Assembly (NCBI GenBank): GCA_021828245.1
Contig: JAKASC010000056.1
Location: 1 to 11,261 of the forward strand
DNA length: 11,261 nucleotides
DNA from: Acidobacteriota bacterium
Lineage (GTDB): Bacteria > Acidobacteriota > Terriglobia > UBA7540
Reading direction: 5' to 3'
The translations under genes were made by a program, and so were the position numbers. Positions within the stretch are counted from its first letter, which is position 1. Each line of letters starts with the position of its first letter. Shown here in pieces: positions 1 through 7,019 of the stretch. The notes beneath the pieces were generated by a model. It was not told the DNA's origin, searched no databases, and saw only the letters and a list, made by a program, of their open reading frames with translations.

Positions 1-1040
1 AGATTCAGTCCACGCTGACCAGCAGCAATATTCGTGTGGTGGACGGAGCTGAACTACCAGAATCCCCGGTACGTCCCCGCGTCTATCTGAATTTGGCGCT
101 GGGAATGTTCTTGGGGCTGGGTCTCGGAGTGGGCTTAGCGTTCTTTCAGGAGTACATGGACGACACACTCAAGACGCCGGATGAGGTGGAGAGCCTGTTG
201 CGGCTGCCGTCGCTGGGCGTCGTCCCCTCCTTTTTGCTTAACGGCGCGGCTAAAGGCAATGGGAAATCGAAGAGCCTGGCTATGGCGCCCACCGGAAGCC
301 ACCAGGCAGCTATTCAGTCTAGCCAGGCAGCGCTCGAAGCTTACCGCTCTCTGCGAACCTCCATCCTGCTCTCGGCCAGCCCCGTCCCAAGGATTCTTCT
401 GGTCACCAGCCCCTTGCCCTCCGAGGGCAAGACCACTACGGTCATCAATTTGGGCGCCACGCTCGCCAGCCTGGGAAGCCGGGTCGTCATCGTGGATTGT
501 GACATGCGCCGACCCAATTGCCATCGCTCACTTAAAGTGGCCAACAAGCCGGGCTTCGTTTCTTGCTTGACGGGCCGCGCTTCCCTCGAAGAAGCGACGA
601 TCGCTGTTCCCGGCACTGCCAATTTGTTTCTCATTCCCTGTGGACCGATTCCTCCCAACCCGGCGGAGATACTGTCATCGCCGACGGCGGCCGATTTGAT
701 TCGGCAATTAGGAGCAAATTTTGACTATGTGCTTGTGGACTCGCCGCCGGTGCTCAGCGTGACAGACGCCCGAATCTTGGCGACGCTCACCGATGCGGTA
801 GTATTGGTGGTCCGCGCGCACCACACGCCTTACGATGTGGTGCGCCGAGCCCGCTCACTGCTCTACACCGCCGGCGCGCGCATTCTTGGCGTAGCCCTGA
901 ACGATGTGGATATCCACCGAGATGGCTATTACGGCTACAAATATAGCTACTATTATCGTTACGGCTACGGATACGGGTATGGCGCGGAGGAAGCGGACCG
1001 CGAAGGATCGCAGGAAAACACCCCCCCGCCCGAGGCTTGA
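1..1040 (+). CDS. Polysaccharide co-polymerase / tyrosine autokinase (Wzc-type BY-kinase), 5' partial
   Basis: This is the C-terminal part of an inner-membrane chain-length regulator fused to a cytoplasmic bacterial tyrosine kinase. Such proteins control polymer length and export by cycles of autophosphorylation. The frame is open to the window's left edge, so the gene begins upstream; the GTG at 36 is internal. In order I see a short periplasmic end, a second membrane helix (nt 81-149), a linker with a PDEVE-LPSLGVVP motif, and the kinase domain. The kinase has Walker A SPLPSEGKTTT (nt 408-440), Walker A' VVIVDCDMRRP (483-515) and Walker B YVLVDSPPVL (726-755). A tail cluster of 11 tyrosines (nt 927-980) is the expected autophosphorylation site. 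Retention of all three nucleotide-binding motifs and the Tyr tail suggests an active kinase. Family assignment is firm; the exact polymer is unknown. A cognate phosphatase is not in the window. Confidence 0.95.
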   Translation, partial: IQSTLTSSNIRVVDGAELPESPVRPRVYLNLALGMFLGLGLGVGLAFFQEYMDDTLKTPDEVESLLRLPSLGVVPSFLLNGAAKGNGKSKSLAMAPTGSHQAAIQSSQAALEAYRSLRTSILLSASPVPRILLVTSPLPSEGKTTTVINLGATLASLGSRVVIVDCDMRRPNCHRSLKVANKPGFVSCLTGRASLEEATIAVPGTANLFLIPCGPIPPNPAEILSSPTAADLIRQLGANFDYVLVDSPPVLSVTDARILATLTDAVVLVVRAHHTPYDVVRRARSLLYTAGARILGVALNDVDIHRDGYYGYKYSYYYRYGYGYGYGAEEADREGSQENTPPPEA

Positions 1041-1130
1041 TTTCGAGCATCCATTGACTCACCGCTCACTTGACACGGGCAATTCTTTGAATCGGGGGAC
1101 GCTTGATAGGCACGGGGCAGCTTAGCGGTA

Positions 1131-1136
1131 AAGAGG
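1131..1136 (+). promoter_or_regulatory. Ribosome binding site deciding the SIS isomerase start
   Basis: AAGAGG sits 5 bases before the ATG at 1142. It favours this start over an in-frame TTG at 1103, which would add 13 residues unlike the family's N-terminus. Confidence 0.55.
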
Positions 1137-1141
1137 CAGAG

Positions 1142-1750
1142 ATGGAAAATTTCTCGCAGTACGTCGGGGAGGTAAAAGGCATCCTGGACCAGTTGCCCAT
1201 GGAGCGTGTGCGGCGGATTTGCGACGTGCTTTACCGGGCCTACGAAAACCAGCGCACGATTTTTGTCTTTGGAAACGGCGGCAGCGCGGCGCTGGCCTCC
1301 CATTTGGCGTGCGATCTGGGAAAGGGCACGCACGCTCCCTGCCCCAAGGGCCTCGACATGCGAAGCGTGCCCAAGGTCAAGGTTTTTTCCATGACCGATA
1401 ACGTCCCGATGATTACCGCCTGGGCCAACGACGCCGCCTATGAAGATATCTTCGTCGAGCAGATGGATAATTTCATCGAGCGCGGCGACGTGGCCTTCGG
1501 CATCAGCGGCAGCGGCAATTCCCCCAACGTCCTCAAAGCGCTCCAACTGGCGCGGCAACGCGGTGCGGTAACCGTCGGCCTGACCGGCTTTCAAGGCGGC
1601 AAGATGAAGGATTTGCTGGATTACGGTATCGTCGTCCCCTCAAACTCCATGCAGCAAATTGAGGACGTTCACCTGATTCTGGCCCATCTGGTCTTTCTAA
1701 ACATCCGCGACCGCGTCCAGGCGCTGGGAGTGACCGTCGGCAAGAATTGA
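1142..1750 (+). CDS. SIS-domain phosphosugar isomerase, phosphoheptose isomerase (GmhA)-like
   Basis: This is a 202-residue cytoplasmic SIS-domain protein of the GmhA type, close to the usual length of about 190-200. GmhA converts sedoheptulose 7-phosphate to D-glycero-D-manno-heptose 7-phosphate, the first step to activated heptose. The phosphate-binding loop FGNGGSAA (residues about 43-50) and the second SIS motif GISGSGNSPNV are intact. At the positions matching E. coli GmhA His61/Glu65/Gln172/His180 (aligned from memory) I read His54, Asp58, Glu174 and His182. Two of the four metal/catalytic positions are therefore changed conservatively. That could mark a subfamily with another phosphosugar substrate. 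The ATG at 1142 has a good ribosome site. The gene follows the kinase by 101 bases. No gmhB or hldE neighbour is visible here. SIS isomerase: sure; heptose substrate: probable. Confidence 0.88.
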   Translation: MENFSQYVGEVKGILDQLPMERVRRICDVLYRAYENQRTIFVFGNGGSAALASHLACDLGKGTHAPCPKGLDMRSVPKVKVFSMTDNVPMITAWANDAAYEDIFVEQMDNFIERGDVAFGISGSGNSPNVLKALQLARQRGAVTVGLTGFQGGKMKDLLDYGIVVPSNSMQQIEDVHLILAHLVFLNIRDRVQALGVTVGKN

Positions 1751-1801
1751 TGAAGAAGGTGAGGGAAGGTTCCACTCGGGGACAGCATCCGTACGGCAAT
1801 C

Positions 1802-3229
1802 GTGAGAAACCGGCGGCAAAAGAGGCAACGGCGGGCGTGGATCGTTGTGAGGCTGTTGGCTTGCGGCTTGCTTTTGGGCATCGGCCGCTCGCGGCCCACG
1901 CTTGGCCAAAGCAGCGTCACGCCGGCCGGCATCGAGCGCGTGGCCATCACTCCAGGCGGCGACCCCTGCGCCGAGATTCAGGCGGCCATCAACGCCTTGC
2001 CACCAGCAGGCGGAATTGTTGATGCGCGAGGATTTACGGGTTCCCAGAAGTGCGCGGGCGGGCTCACCATAGGGACAGCATCTCGAGGAGCGACGCTCGA
2101 ATTGGGCGCGGTCATTTTGAAGGTGGGCGCGCCCATCACGCTTTTCAATTCATCGAGTATCCTGGGGCTTCCCTCGGGGCACATGACCGGAAACGGGGGA
2201 ACGGTGATTCCGGCGCAAATCGTTGCAAACGCGAAGATGGACGCAGTGGTTGAGGTTGGGGAGGATGGGATTCCGGCTGGGGCCGCTTCGCTCAACTATG
2301 TGGACATTAACGGCGCCTCACTGGCTACCTACGGAGTTCATGTCGTCAGCGGCGATAGCTTGAATATTGACCACGGTGGAATCTCCGGCGCCCGTTCGGA
2401 TGGCCTGCATGTCGAGGCCAACAATTGCTGCGGAAAAATCATAGCCCTTTACTCGCAGGGAAATGGCGGCGACGGCGCTTACTTCGCCTCAGGCGACTTT
2501 TTTATCGCTTTGAGCCAGTTCGACTTTAACAGAGGATGGGGGCTGTTCCTGGAGGCCGGGGGACAACGCCTGACCAACATTGACGTGTGTGGCAACTCAG
2601 GCGGCGGCATTTACGATCGGGGAGCTAATTTCATTGTTGAAGGCCAAATATGCGGCGGAAGAGGAAGCCCAGCTCTCTCAATTAACGGCAATCAGGACAC
2701 CGTTATCGGCCTGCAATTTCTCGGGAATGCTTCCGCCGATGCCGTGCCCGCCCTTGCCATCAACGGGCAATGGAACACCATCATAGGAAATTCCTTCGAG
2801 TTTGGGTCCAACAACGAGCCCACTTACTCGATTGATTGCAGCGCGACCCGAACCAACAGTAATATCATTGAGGGGAACAACCTGATGGGCCTCAACAATG
2901 TGCGGCGTGGCGGCGGGATGAACGCCTGCGCTGCGAAAAACCTGGTTTTTAACAACTGGCCCTCGGACTCCCGAGCGCCGAACTCGGCCCTGACCGTCCC
3001 TGCCATCAGGAGCGGCAGGACCTCCAATACCGACCTGTCGGGGCGGCTAACGCTTTCGGATGGCAAGGCAACGTATAATTTTCAGGAAAAGTACAAGGTC
3101 GCTCCCGTGTGTACCGCAACCGACACGACCGCGCCGAATCCGCTCCAGGTGACGACGACGCCGGTTAGGCTCACGGTGAGCGGCCCGAGCGGCGACGGAG
3201 TCAATTACATCTGCGCGGGCAGGAAATAG
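1802..3229 (+). CDS. Secreted right-handed parallel beta-helix (pectate-lyase-like) protein
   Basis: This 475-residue protein has an Arg-rich N-terminus, a hydrophobic stretch and a likely signal peptidase I site near residues 35-38 (TLGQ-SS), so it is probably exported. Residues about 50-85 (DPCAEIQAAINALPPAGGIVDARGF) resemble the opening of pectate-lyase-3/GH28-like beta helices. Residues about 170-390 are Gly/Asn-rich coils of the NxI-xGN-xF kind. The last 80 residues (from about 396) look like a separate beta-rich C-terminal domain ending VNYICAGRK. The mature part has ten cysteines, consistent with an extracytoplasmic, disulfide-bonded protein. Such proteins in polysaccharide loci are often lyases, epimerases or binding proteins; I cannot identify catalytic residues. 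The GTG at 1802 is the first possible start after an in-frame stop at 1760. Its ribosome site is poor, so a slightly later start is possible. Confidence 0.82.
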   Translation: MRNRRQKRQRRAWIVVRLLACGLLLGIGRSRPTLGQSSVTPAGIERVAITPGGDPCAEIQAAINALPPAGGIVDARGFTGSQKCAGGLTIGTASRGATLELGAVILKVGAPITLFNSSSILGLPSGHMTGNGGTVIPAQIVANAKMDAVVEVGEDGIPAGAASLNYVDINGASLATYGVHVVSGDSLNIDHGGISGARSDGLHVEANNCCGKIIALYSQGNGGDGAYFASGDFFIALSQFDFNRGWGLFLEAGGQRLTNIDVCGNSGGGIYDRGANFIVEGQICGGRGSPALSINGNQDTVIGLQFLGNASADAVPALAINGQWNTIIGNSFEFGSNNEPTYSIDCSATRTNSNIIEGNNLMGLNNVRRGGGMNACAAKNLVFNNWPSDSRAPNSALTVPAIRSGRTSNTDLSGRLTLSDGKATYNFQEKYKVAPVCTATDTTAPNPLQVTTTPVRLTVSGPSGDGVNYICAGRK

Positions 3230-3236
3230 GAATCAA

Positions 3237-3274
3237 GGTGACGCCCGGTCCAGCAGGTTCAAGGTTTGGTCACC
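3237..3274 (+). repeat. Short inverted repeat between the beta-helix and polymerase genes
   Basis: GGTGAC at 3237-3242 is the exact reverse complement of GTCACC at 3269-3274, with a 26-base loop. It lies just after the beta-helix stop codon. There is no T-run, so it is not a normal intrinsic terminator. It could be a weak RNA hairpin or chance. Confidence 0.25.
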
Positions 3275-3332
3275 CGCGGTTGCCAAGGGACAGGGTCTAG
3301 TCGGTTTTAGCGTCACGGGGTAAAATCAAGCG

Positions 3333-4877
3333 ATGGCGAACGGGCAAATTTCGGCAGCGCGGCCCCAAGTGTTGACGCCGTTGATCGCGTTATTCACCGC
3401 GGCTTCCCTGGTGGTTGTTGGGCTGGCGCTGGTCAAGTCTCCCACCGATATTCTTTTCCTGCTCATCGTGGCCATCGGCGTGGTCGTCGCGTTCATGCGC
3501 CCCGATTGGTTCCTCTACTTTTGCCTTTTCACTTTGCCCATTGATTTTGCCCGAGCCATCCACGGCTTCCCCGTTGCCGTCGAGGAAGCCTACGTCTTCG
3601 CCTTGCCGTTGGTCGTCCTCCACCGATTGGCGGGAGGCAAGGTCGTTCGGCGACTCAGGTTTAATTCCGTCTATCTCTGGCCGGTGTTGGCCCTCTTTGC
3701 TATGACCGCCACGTTCTATTTTCGAGGCCAGAGCCGTTACGGCTACATCAAGGGCATGGGGCGCTGGGGCGAAGCGCTGAGCATTGCCTGGGCAATCCTC
3801 TGCGTCGCCACCACGTGGGACCGCTTGCGCAAAATGATTTACAGCTTCCTTGGCGGCGCAGCAGTCATTTCCATCCTTGTTTTTTGTCAAATCGTCGCCC
3901 GCGGTCCGACGTGGTTCCTTTTTTTCGTTCGCGGAACTAAGGCGACGGCGTTCTCTCCTACCCACGTTGGTGAGAGCACTTTTATTGCAATGGCCTGGGC
4001 CGGCCGGGGCATGGGCCTGTCGGGGCCAAGCGGTACTGCAATCTTTCTCGAGATGTTGCTCCCCCTGGCGCTCTATCGCCTCTTGGCCGCCGAGCGAAAG
4101 CTGACGCATTACCTGATGCTTGCAGTTCTTTGGGGTGGAATCCTGCTTACCTTCACCGCCGTGCCCATCTTCTCGGCATTGGGGGCCAGCTTGCTCCTCG
4201 TCCTGTTAATGAAGAGGTTTAACTGGAAGCTTGTTCTCGCGTCCGGGTTCACCGCCGCAGTTACCGGCTTCCTTTTGACGCAGTCCTACGTCCAGCGCAG
4301 GCTGGTTTCGCACGTCAAAGCCATTCGGTACGACGAGCTCTACCAGCGCCTCAGCCTTTGGGGAATGGGATTGCGGTTGTTCGCAAAGCACCCGCTCGTG
4401 GGCATCGGGCCCAGGGTCGGCCTTTATTTCATCATGCGGTGGGGCCAGTTCTGGCAGACATCGGCACTGTCGCTGATGAATCACCCGCACGAGACCTATA
4501 TCTTAATCGGTGACACATACGGTCTGCTGGGCCTGATTTGTTACGGCTGGATCTGGTTCCGGGCGTTGCAACTTGGCTATCGCGCGTTGCGCGACCGCTC
4601 CTTAGGCCCGCGTCGCTTTGAGGTGGTGGCGCTCGCTTGCGGCGTCGTAACTTGGCTGATTCAAGGATTGACTGACTCAGTGCTCGCTGGCACAGAGCAG
4701 TTCGCGCTCTTATTTCTACTCGAAGCGGGCTACCTGCTCCTCGTCGCCGACCGCCAGGCGGCGCTTCAAGACCTTGCCTCACACGGGGGGCGGGAAGCGA
4801 ATGCTCGCCTCCAAGGGACGCGCGAGTTCAGCCCCAAGTCCGCGCGTCGCGAATTGGCCGCGGCCCGCCGGGCGTAG
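3333..4877 (+). CDS. O-antigen ligase/polymerase family membrane protein (Wzy/WaaL-like)
   Basis: This 514-residue protein is very hydrophobic, with about ten or more membrane segments, and belongs to the O-antigen ligase/polymerase superfamily (Wzy_C). These enzymes join undecaprenyl-linked repeat units, or move polymer to an acceptor, on the outer face of the inner membrane. The signature region is clear: RLSLWGMGLRLFAKHPLVGIG (starting at Arg339), a periplasmic loop, then NHPHETYI (Asn383-His386) and GLLGL just before the next helix. The C-terminal 45 residues are charged and probably cytoplasmic. In a locus with Wzx and a Wzc-type kinase, repeat-unit polymerase is the best reading, but sequence alone does not separate Wzy from WaaL. 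The ATG at 3333 follows a 103-base gap. The ribosome site is weak. Confidence 0.9.
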   Translation: MANGQISAARPQVLTPLIALFTAASLVVVGLALVKSPTDILFLLIVAIGVVVAFMRPDWFLYFCLFTLPIDFARAIHGFPVAVEEAYVFALPLVVLHRLAGGKVVRRLRFNSVYLWPVLALFAMTATFYFRGQSRYGYIKGMGRWGEALSIAWAILCVATTWDRLRKMIYSFLGGAAVISILVFCQIVARGPTWFLFFVRGTKATAFSPTHVGESTFIAMAWAGRGMGLSGPSGTAIFLEMLLPLALYRLLAAERKLTHYLMLAVLWGGILLTFTAVPIFSALGASLLLVLLMKRFNWKLVLASGFTAAVTGFLLTQSYVQRRLVSHVKAIRYDELYQRLSLWGMGLRLFAKHPLVGIGPRVGLYFIMRWGQFWQTSALSLMNHPHETYILIGDTYGLLGLICYGWIWFRALQLGYRALRDRSLGPRRFEVVALACGVVTWLIQGLTDSVLAGTEQFALLFLLEAGYLLLVADRQAALQDLASHGGREANARLQGTREFSPKSARRELAAARRA

Positions 4878-4956
4878 CTATGGGACGAACCGTTCTCCAA
4901 ATGTCATGAAAGCCTTCGACAAAGCGCATCCAGGCGGGCCCGGAAGAACGGCAGAG

Positions 4957-5904
4957 ATGCAATCTTGCCCACTCTGCTTGGATTCTTCGAGGGTCTTGAC
5001 TACCGCGGCCTACGGCGAATACGCCAGCGTTTACTGTCCGGCCTGCCAACTACAGTTCACGTCGCCAATGCGGCATCCCGGGTGGGAGTTTTACCGGGAT
5101 TACAGCCATTATGAAATGCGTGCGCGGGAATCGGACCCGGCGGCGGGGGACTGGATGGCTTCGCGCGACTGGAGGTTCAGGACCTTTTTCAGCCTGTGTA
5201 GCCCGTCATCCCATCGGAGGGTCCTGGACATTGGCTGCGGCGAGGGAAAGTTCCTGGCTGTCGCACGGCGTAAGGGTTTCGACGTGTACGGGATCGACCT
5301 CGACCCGAGGGCTGTGGAACTCGCCCGAACGCTCCGCAATCTGCGGAACGTCCGTGCAGGGGACTGGGAGGAGCTGGCGCAAGTGCACGGATGGAACAAC
5401 TTTGACGGCATCACGCTCTTTGATGTCTTGGAGCACCTTGCAACACCTCTCCGCACGCTGCAGACAATTTCAGGTTTGCTGAGGCCTGGAGGAATCATCT
5501 GCATCACCGTGCCTCGCTTGGACCGATACCCGAGGCTCTTTGACCCCCAGGCCGACCGCCCGCCGCATCACTTAACGCTTTGGACGGAACGGGCCCTGAC
5601 CATCCTGCTGGGTCGAGCGGGATTCGGTGAGGTTCGGGTCGTCAAGCGGCCGGTCATGGTCGAGGACTTCCTGTTGCACACCATGTGGCGAACCCAAAGG
5701 GTTGTCCGGAAATTCCGCCTCGCGGAAAATCCCGCAGGCCACGATGCTCAGCCCTCCGGCGGCCAGCGCGGCTCGCACTGGAAATTGCTGCTTAGGAAGG
5801 CGATACTGGAATCTTGCCGGCCCGCCGATTGGCTTCTCGCCGCATCCCGATGGGGCGAGGGATTTACGTTGTTCGCCTGCGGGATAAAACCAGCACACCA
5901 ATAG
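4957..5904 (+). CDS. Class I SAM-dependent methyltransferase with N-terminal zinc ribbon
   Basis: This 315-residue protein starts with a probable zinc-binding motif, CPLC (Cys4, Cys7) and CPAC (Cys27, Cys30). A Methyltransf_23-type Rossmann domain follows. The SAM-binding loop is VLDIGCGEGKFL (residues 89-100), the acidic motif II is GIDLD, and FDVLEHL (155-161) and LLRPGGIICITVPR come after it. The substrate is probably a sugar or sugar nucleotide of the surface polymer. Related zinc-ribbon sugar C-methyltransferases carry an extra C-terminal domain that is absent here, so O-methylation is at least as likely. I chose the ATG at 4957 because the zinc motif normally lies at the extreme N-terminus and GGAAG precedes it by 10 bases. 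The ATG at 4906 is an alternative. The frame is open back to an ATG at 4774, inside the polymerase gene, which is unlikely. Confidence 0.85.
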   Translation: MQSCPLCLDSSRVLTTAAYGEYASVYCPACQLQFTSPMRHPGWEFYRDYSHYEMRARESDPAAGDWMASRDWRFRTFFSLCSPSSHRRVLDIGCGEGKFLAVARRKGFDVYGIDLDPRAVELARTLRNLRNVRAGDWEELAQVHGWNNFDGITLFDVLEHLATPLRTLQTISGLLRPGGIICITVPRLDRYPRLFDPQADRPPHHLTLWTERALTILLGRAGFGEVRVVKRPVMVEDFLLHTMWRTQRVVRKFRLAENPAGHDAQPSGGQRGSHWKLLLRKAILESCRPADWLLAASRWGEGFTLFACGIKPAHQ

Positions 5905-5937
5905 TTCTGGGGCGGCTTGCTCGCGTTCGGGAAGGGT

Positions 5938-5968
5938 AGGCTCCTAATCGGAAACTAGCCGGAGACCT
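5938..5968 (+). repeat. Imperfect inverted repeat upstream of the FkbM gene
   Basis: AGGCTCC (5938-5944) can pair with GGAG-A-CCT (5961-5968), seven pairs with one bulged A and a 16-base loop. It sits in the 124-base gap between the two methyltransferase genes, the longest gap in the window. No T-run follows and I see no convincing promoter there. Confidence 0.2.
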
Positions 5969-6028
5969 CGATAAGCCGTCACGTTGCGGTTGCTTCCTCT
6001 CGTGGCAGCCTAGACGGCGGAGAGTGAC

Positions 6029-6949
6029 GTGATCGCTGAAGACAAATCATCGAAGACGTGGCCTCGAGCCCCCAACATGCGGAAGCTCCCGCCGCTCAAA
6101 GCTCTTGCCGCCATTAAGGGCGCTCGGTCTCTGTCCCACCGACTGGGCCTCAGCGGCCTGCTCCGGCGATTGTACTTTTTGTGCTTCCGGCGCAGGGTCG
6201 GCGGCAGGAGCGTGCTCAAGGTCAGCTTTGGGGGCCACACGCTGTTGTACGACACCCCGACGGCTTTTGAATTCCGGGTAGTGGATCGGATTTTCACCAC
6301 CAGCGAGAGGGATTCTCTGGAGGCCCTTGTTTCGGCGCTTTCACCCGGCGACACGGTTTGGGATGTCGGATCCCGTGTCGGCGAGTTCACGGTTCCGTTG
6401 GCTAAGACCGTTGGCCCCTCCGGCCTAGTCGTGGCGCTCGAGCCGGATCCTTCCGTGCGCGGGCGGCTGAAGGCGAACCTCGATCTTAACCAGCTTGAGA
6501 ACGTTCGGGTCATCCCCCTGGCCTTGGGCCGAGAAGCCGGCAAGGCGCAGCTAGCCTGGACCGTGAATTCCTGCCCTTCCCTCCTGCCCAAGACGCAGCC
6601 GGGGCCAGGATCCGAGCGGGAGGGCGAGCCTGCGGGCCTCCCAAATGGCGATGGGAGGGTCGAGGTTGAAGTCCTACCCGGCGATCAGCTTCGCAAACGC
6701 GAGCGTCTGCCCGTCCCGAACGCCATCAAGGTTGACGTTGAAGGCTTTGAGTATGAGGTTTTGTGCGGCCTCAAGGAGACGCTCACCCGGCCCGAATGCC
6801 ACATGCTCTGCTGCGAGGTTCACAAGTATCTCGGCGTGGCCGTCGAGCCCATTCAGGATTTTGTGAAATCTCTGGGCTTTGCTAAGATTCACATTAACGC
6901 CGACAAGGGCTGGGAAGACGTCGGCGTGGCGCTGCTAGCCTGGAAGTAA
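6029..6949 (+). CDS. FkbM-family SAM-dependent methyltransferase
   Basis: This is a 306-residue FkbM-type methyltransferase, a family that O-methylates sugars and related hydroxyls and is common in polysaccharide clusters. The SAM loop is GDTVWDVGSRVGEFT (Asp112 in DVG), followed by VVALEPDPSVRGRL. The family's second hallmark is KVDVEGFEYEVL (Asp236, Glu238). In most members I recall, the SAM loop reads DVGANxG or DVGAHxG, so Ser-Arg here is unusual. A Pro/Gly/Glu-rich insertion around residues 190-215 precedes the second hallmark. The first 60 residues are basic and of unknown role. The GTG at 6029 has GGAG at 6019-6022. The last codons and stop, encoding GVALLAWK, recur at the end of the truncated rfbF gene. 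The gene probably belongs to the same transcription unit as the glycosyltransferases downstream. Confidence 0.87.
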   Translation: MIAEDKSSKTWPRAPNMRKLPPLKALAAIKGARSLSHRLGLSGLLRRLYFLCFRRRVGGRSVLKVSFGGHTLLYDTPTAFEFRVVDRIFTTSERDSLEALVSALSPGDTVWDVGSRVGEFTVPLAKTVGPSGLVVALEPDPSVRGRLKANLDLNQLENVRVIPLALGREAGKAQLAWTVNSCPSLLPKTQPGPGSEREGEPAGLPNGDGRVEVEVLPGDQLRKRERLPVPNAIKVDVEGFEYEVLCGLKETLTRPECHMLCCEVHKYLGVAVEPIQDFVKSLGFAKIHINADKGWEDVGVALLAWK

Positions 6950-6950
6950 G
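6922..6950 (+). repeat. 29-base repeat, copy 1 (3' end of FkbM gene)
   Basis: Positions 6922-6950 match 10882-10910 at 28 of 29 bases in the same orientation. The one mismatch is G at 6931 against C at 10891. The rightmost 19 bases, CTGCTAGCCTGGAAGTAAG, are identical and include the stop codon. Sequence on both sides differs between the copies. Confidence 0.9.
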
Positions 6951-7004
6951 TTGGTCGCCCTCCGAAGCGTGCGCTGCCCGCCACGCCGTGAGCCATTGGG
7001 AACC

Positions 7005-7010
7005 GAGGAG
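7005..7010 (+). promoter_or_regulatory. Ribosome binding site deciding the first GT2 start
   Basis: GAGGAG lies 9 bases before the ATG at 7020. It supports this start over the upstream in-frame candidate at 6951, which would abut the FkbM stop and add 23 non-conserved residues. Confidence 0.65.
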
Positions 7011-7019
7011 TTTCGTTTG

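Noticed and set aside
1070..1098. Perfect TTGACA (1070-1075) upstream of the SIS isomerase gene
   Set aside because: At 16-18 base spacing the -10 position is G-rich with no TATAAT-like hexamer, so I do not call a promoter.
1747..2022. Frame beginning with tandem TTG-ATG at the isomerase stop
   Set aside because: The frame overlaps the clear beta-helix gene and encodes a His/Arg/Gly-rich sequence with no family features.
3321..3326. TAAAAT just before the polymerase ATG
   Set aside because: It lies 6 bases from the start codon and has no -35 partner at the right distance. It would imply a leaderless message, which I cannot support.
3390..4109. 239-codon open frame on the minus strand
   Set aside because: It is antisense to the hydrophobic polymerase gene; its Gln/Asp/Arg-rich product matches no family I know and is a codon-bias shadow.
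4774..4956. Upstream extension of the zinc-ribbon methyltransferase
   Set aside because: It would overlap the polymerase gene by 104 bases and adds residues with no conserved pattern before the zinc motif.
6550..6560. Third partial copy of the repeat core (GCTAGCCTGGA) inside the FkbM gene
   Set aside because: Only 11 bases match and they encode another Leu-Ala-Trp in frame; chance codon reuse is enough to explain it.
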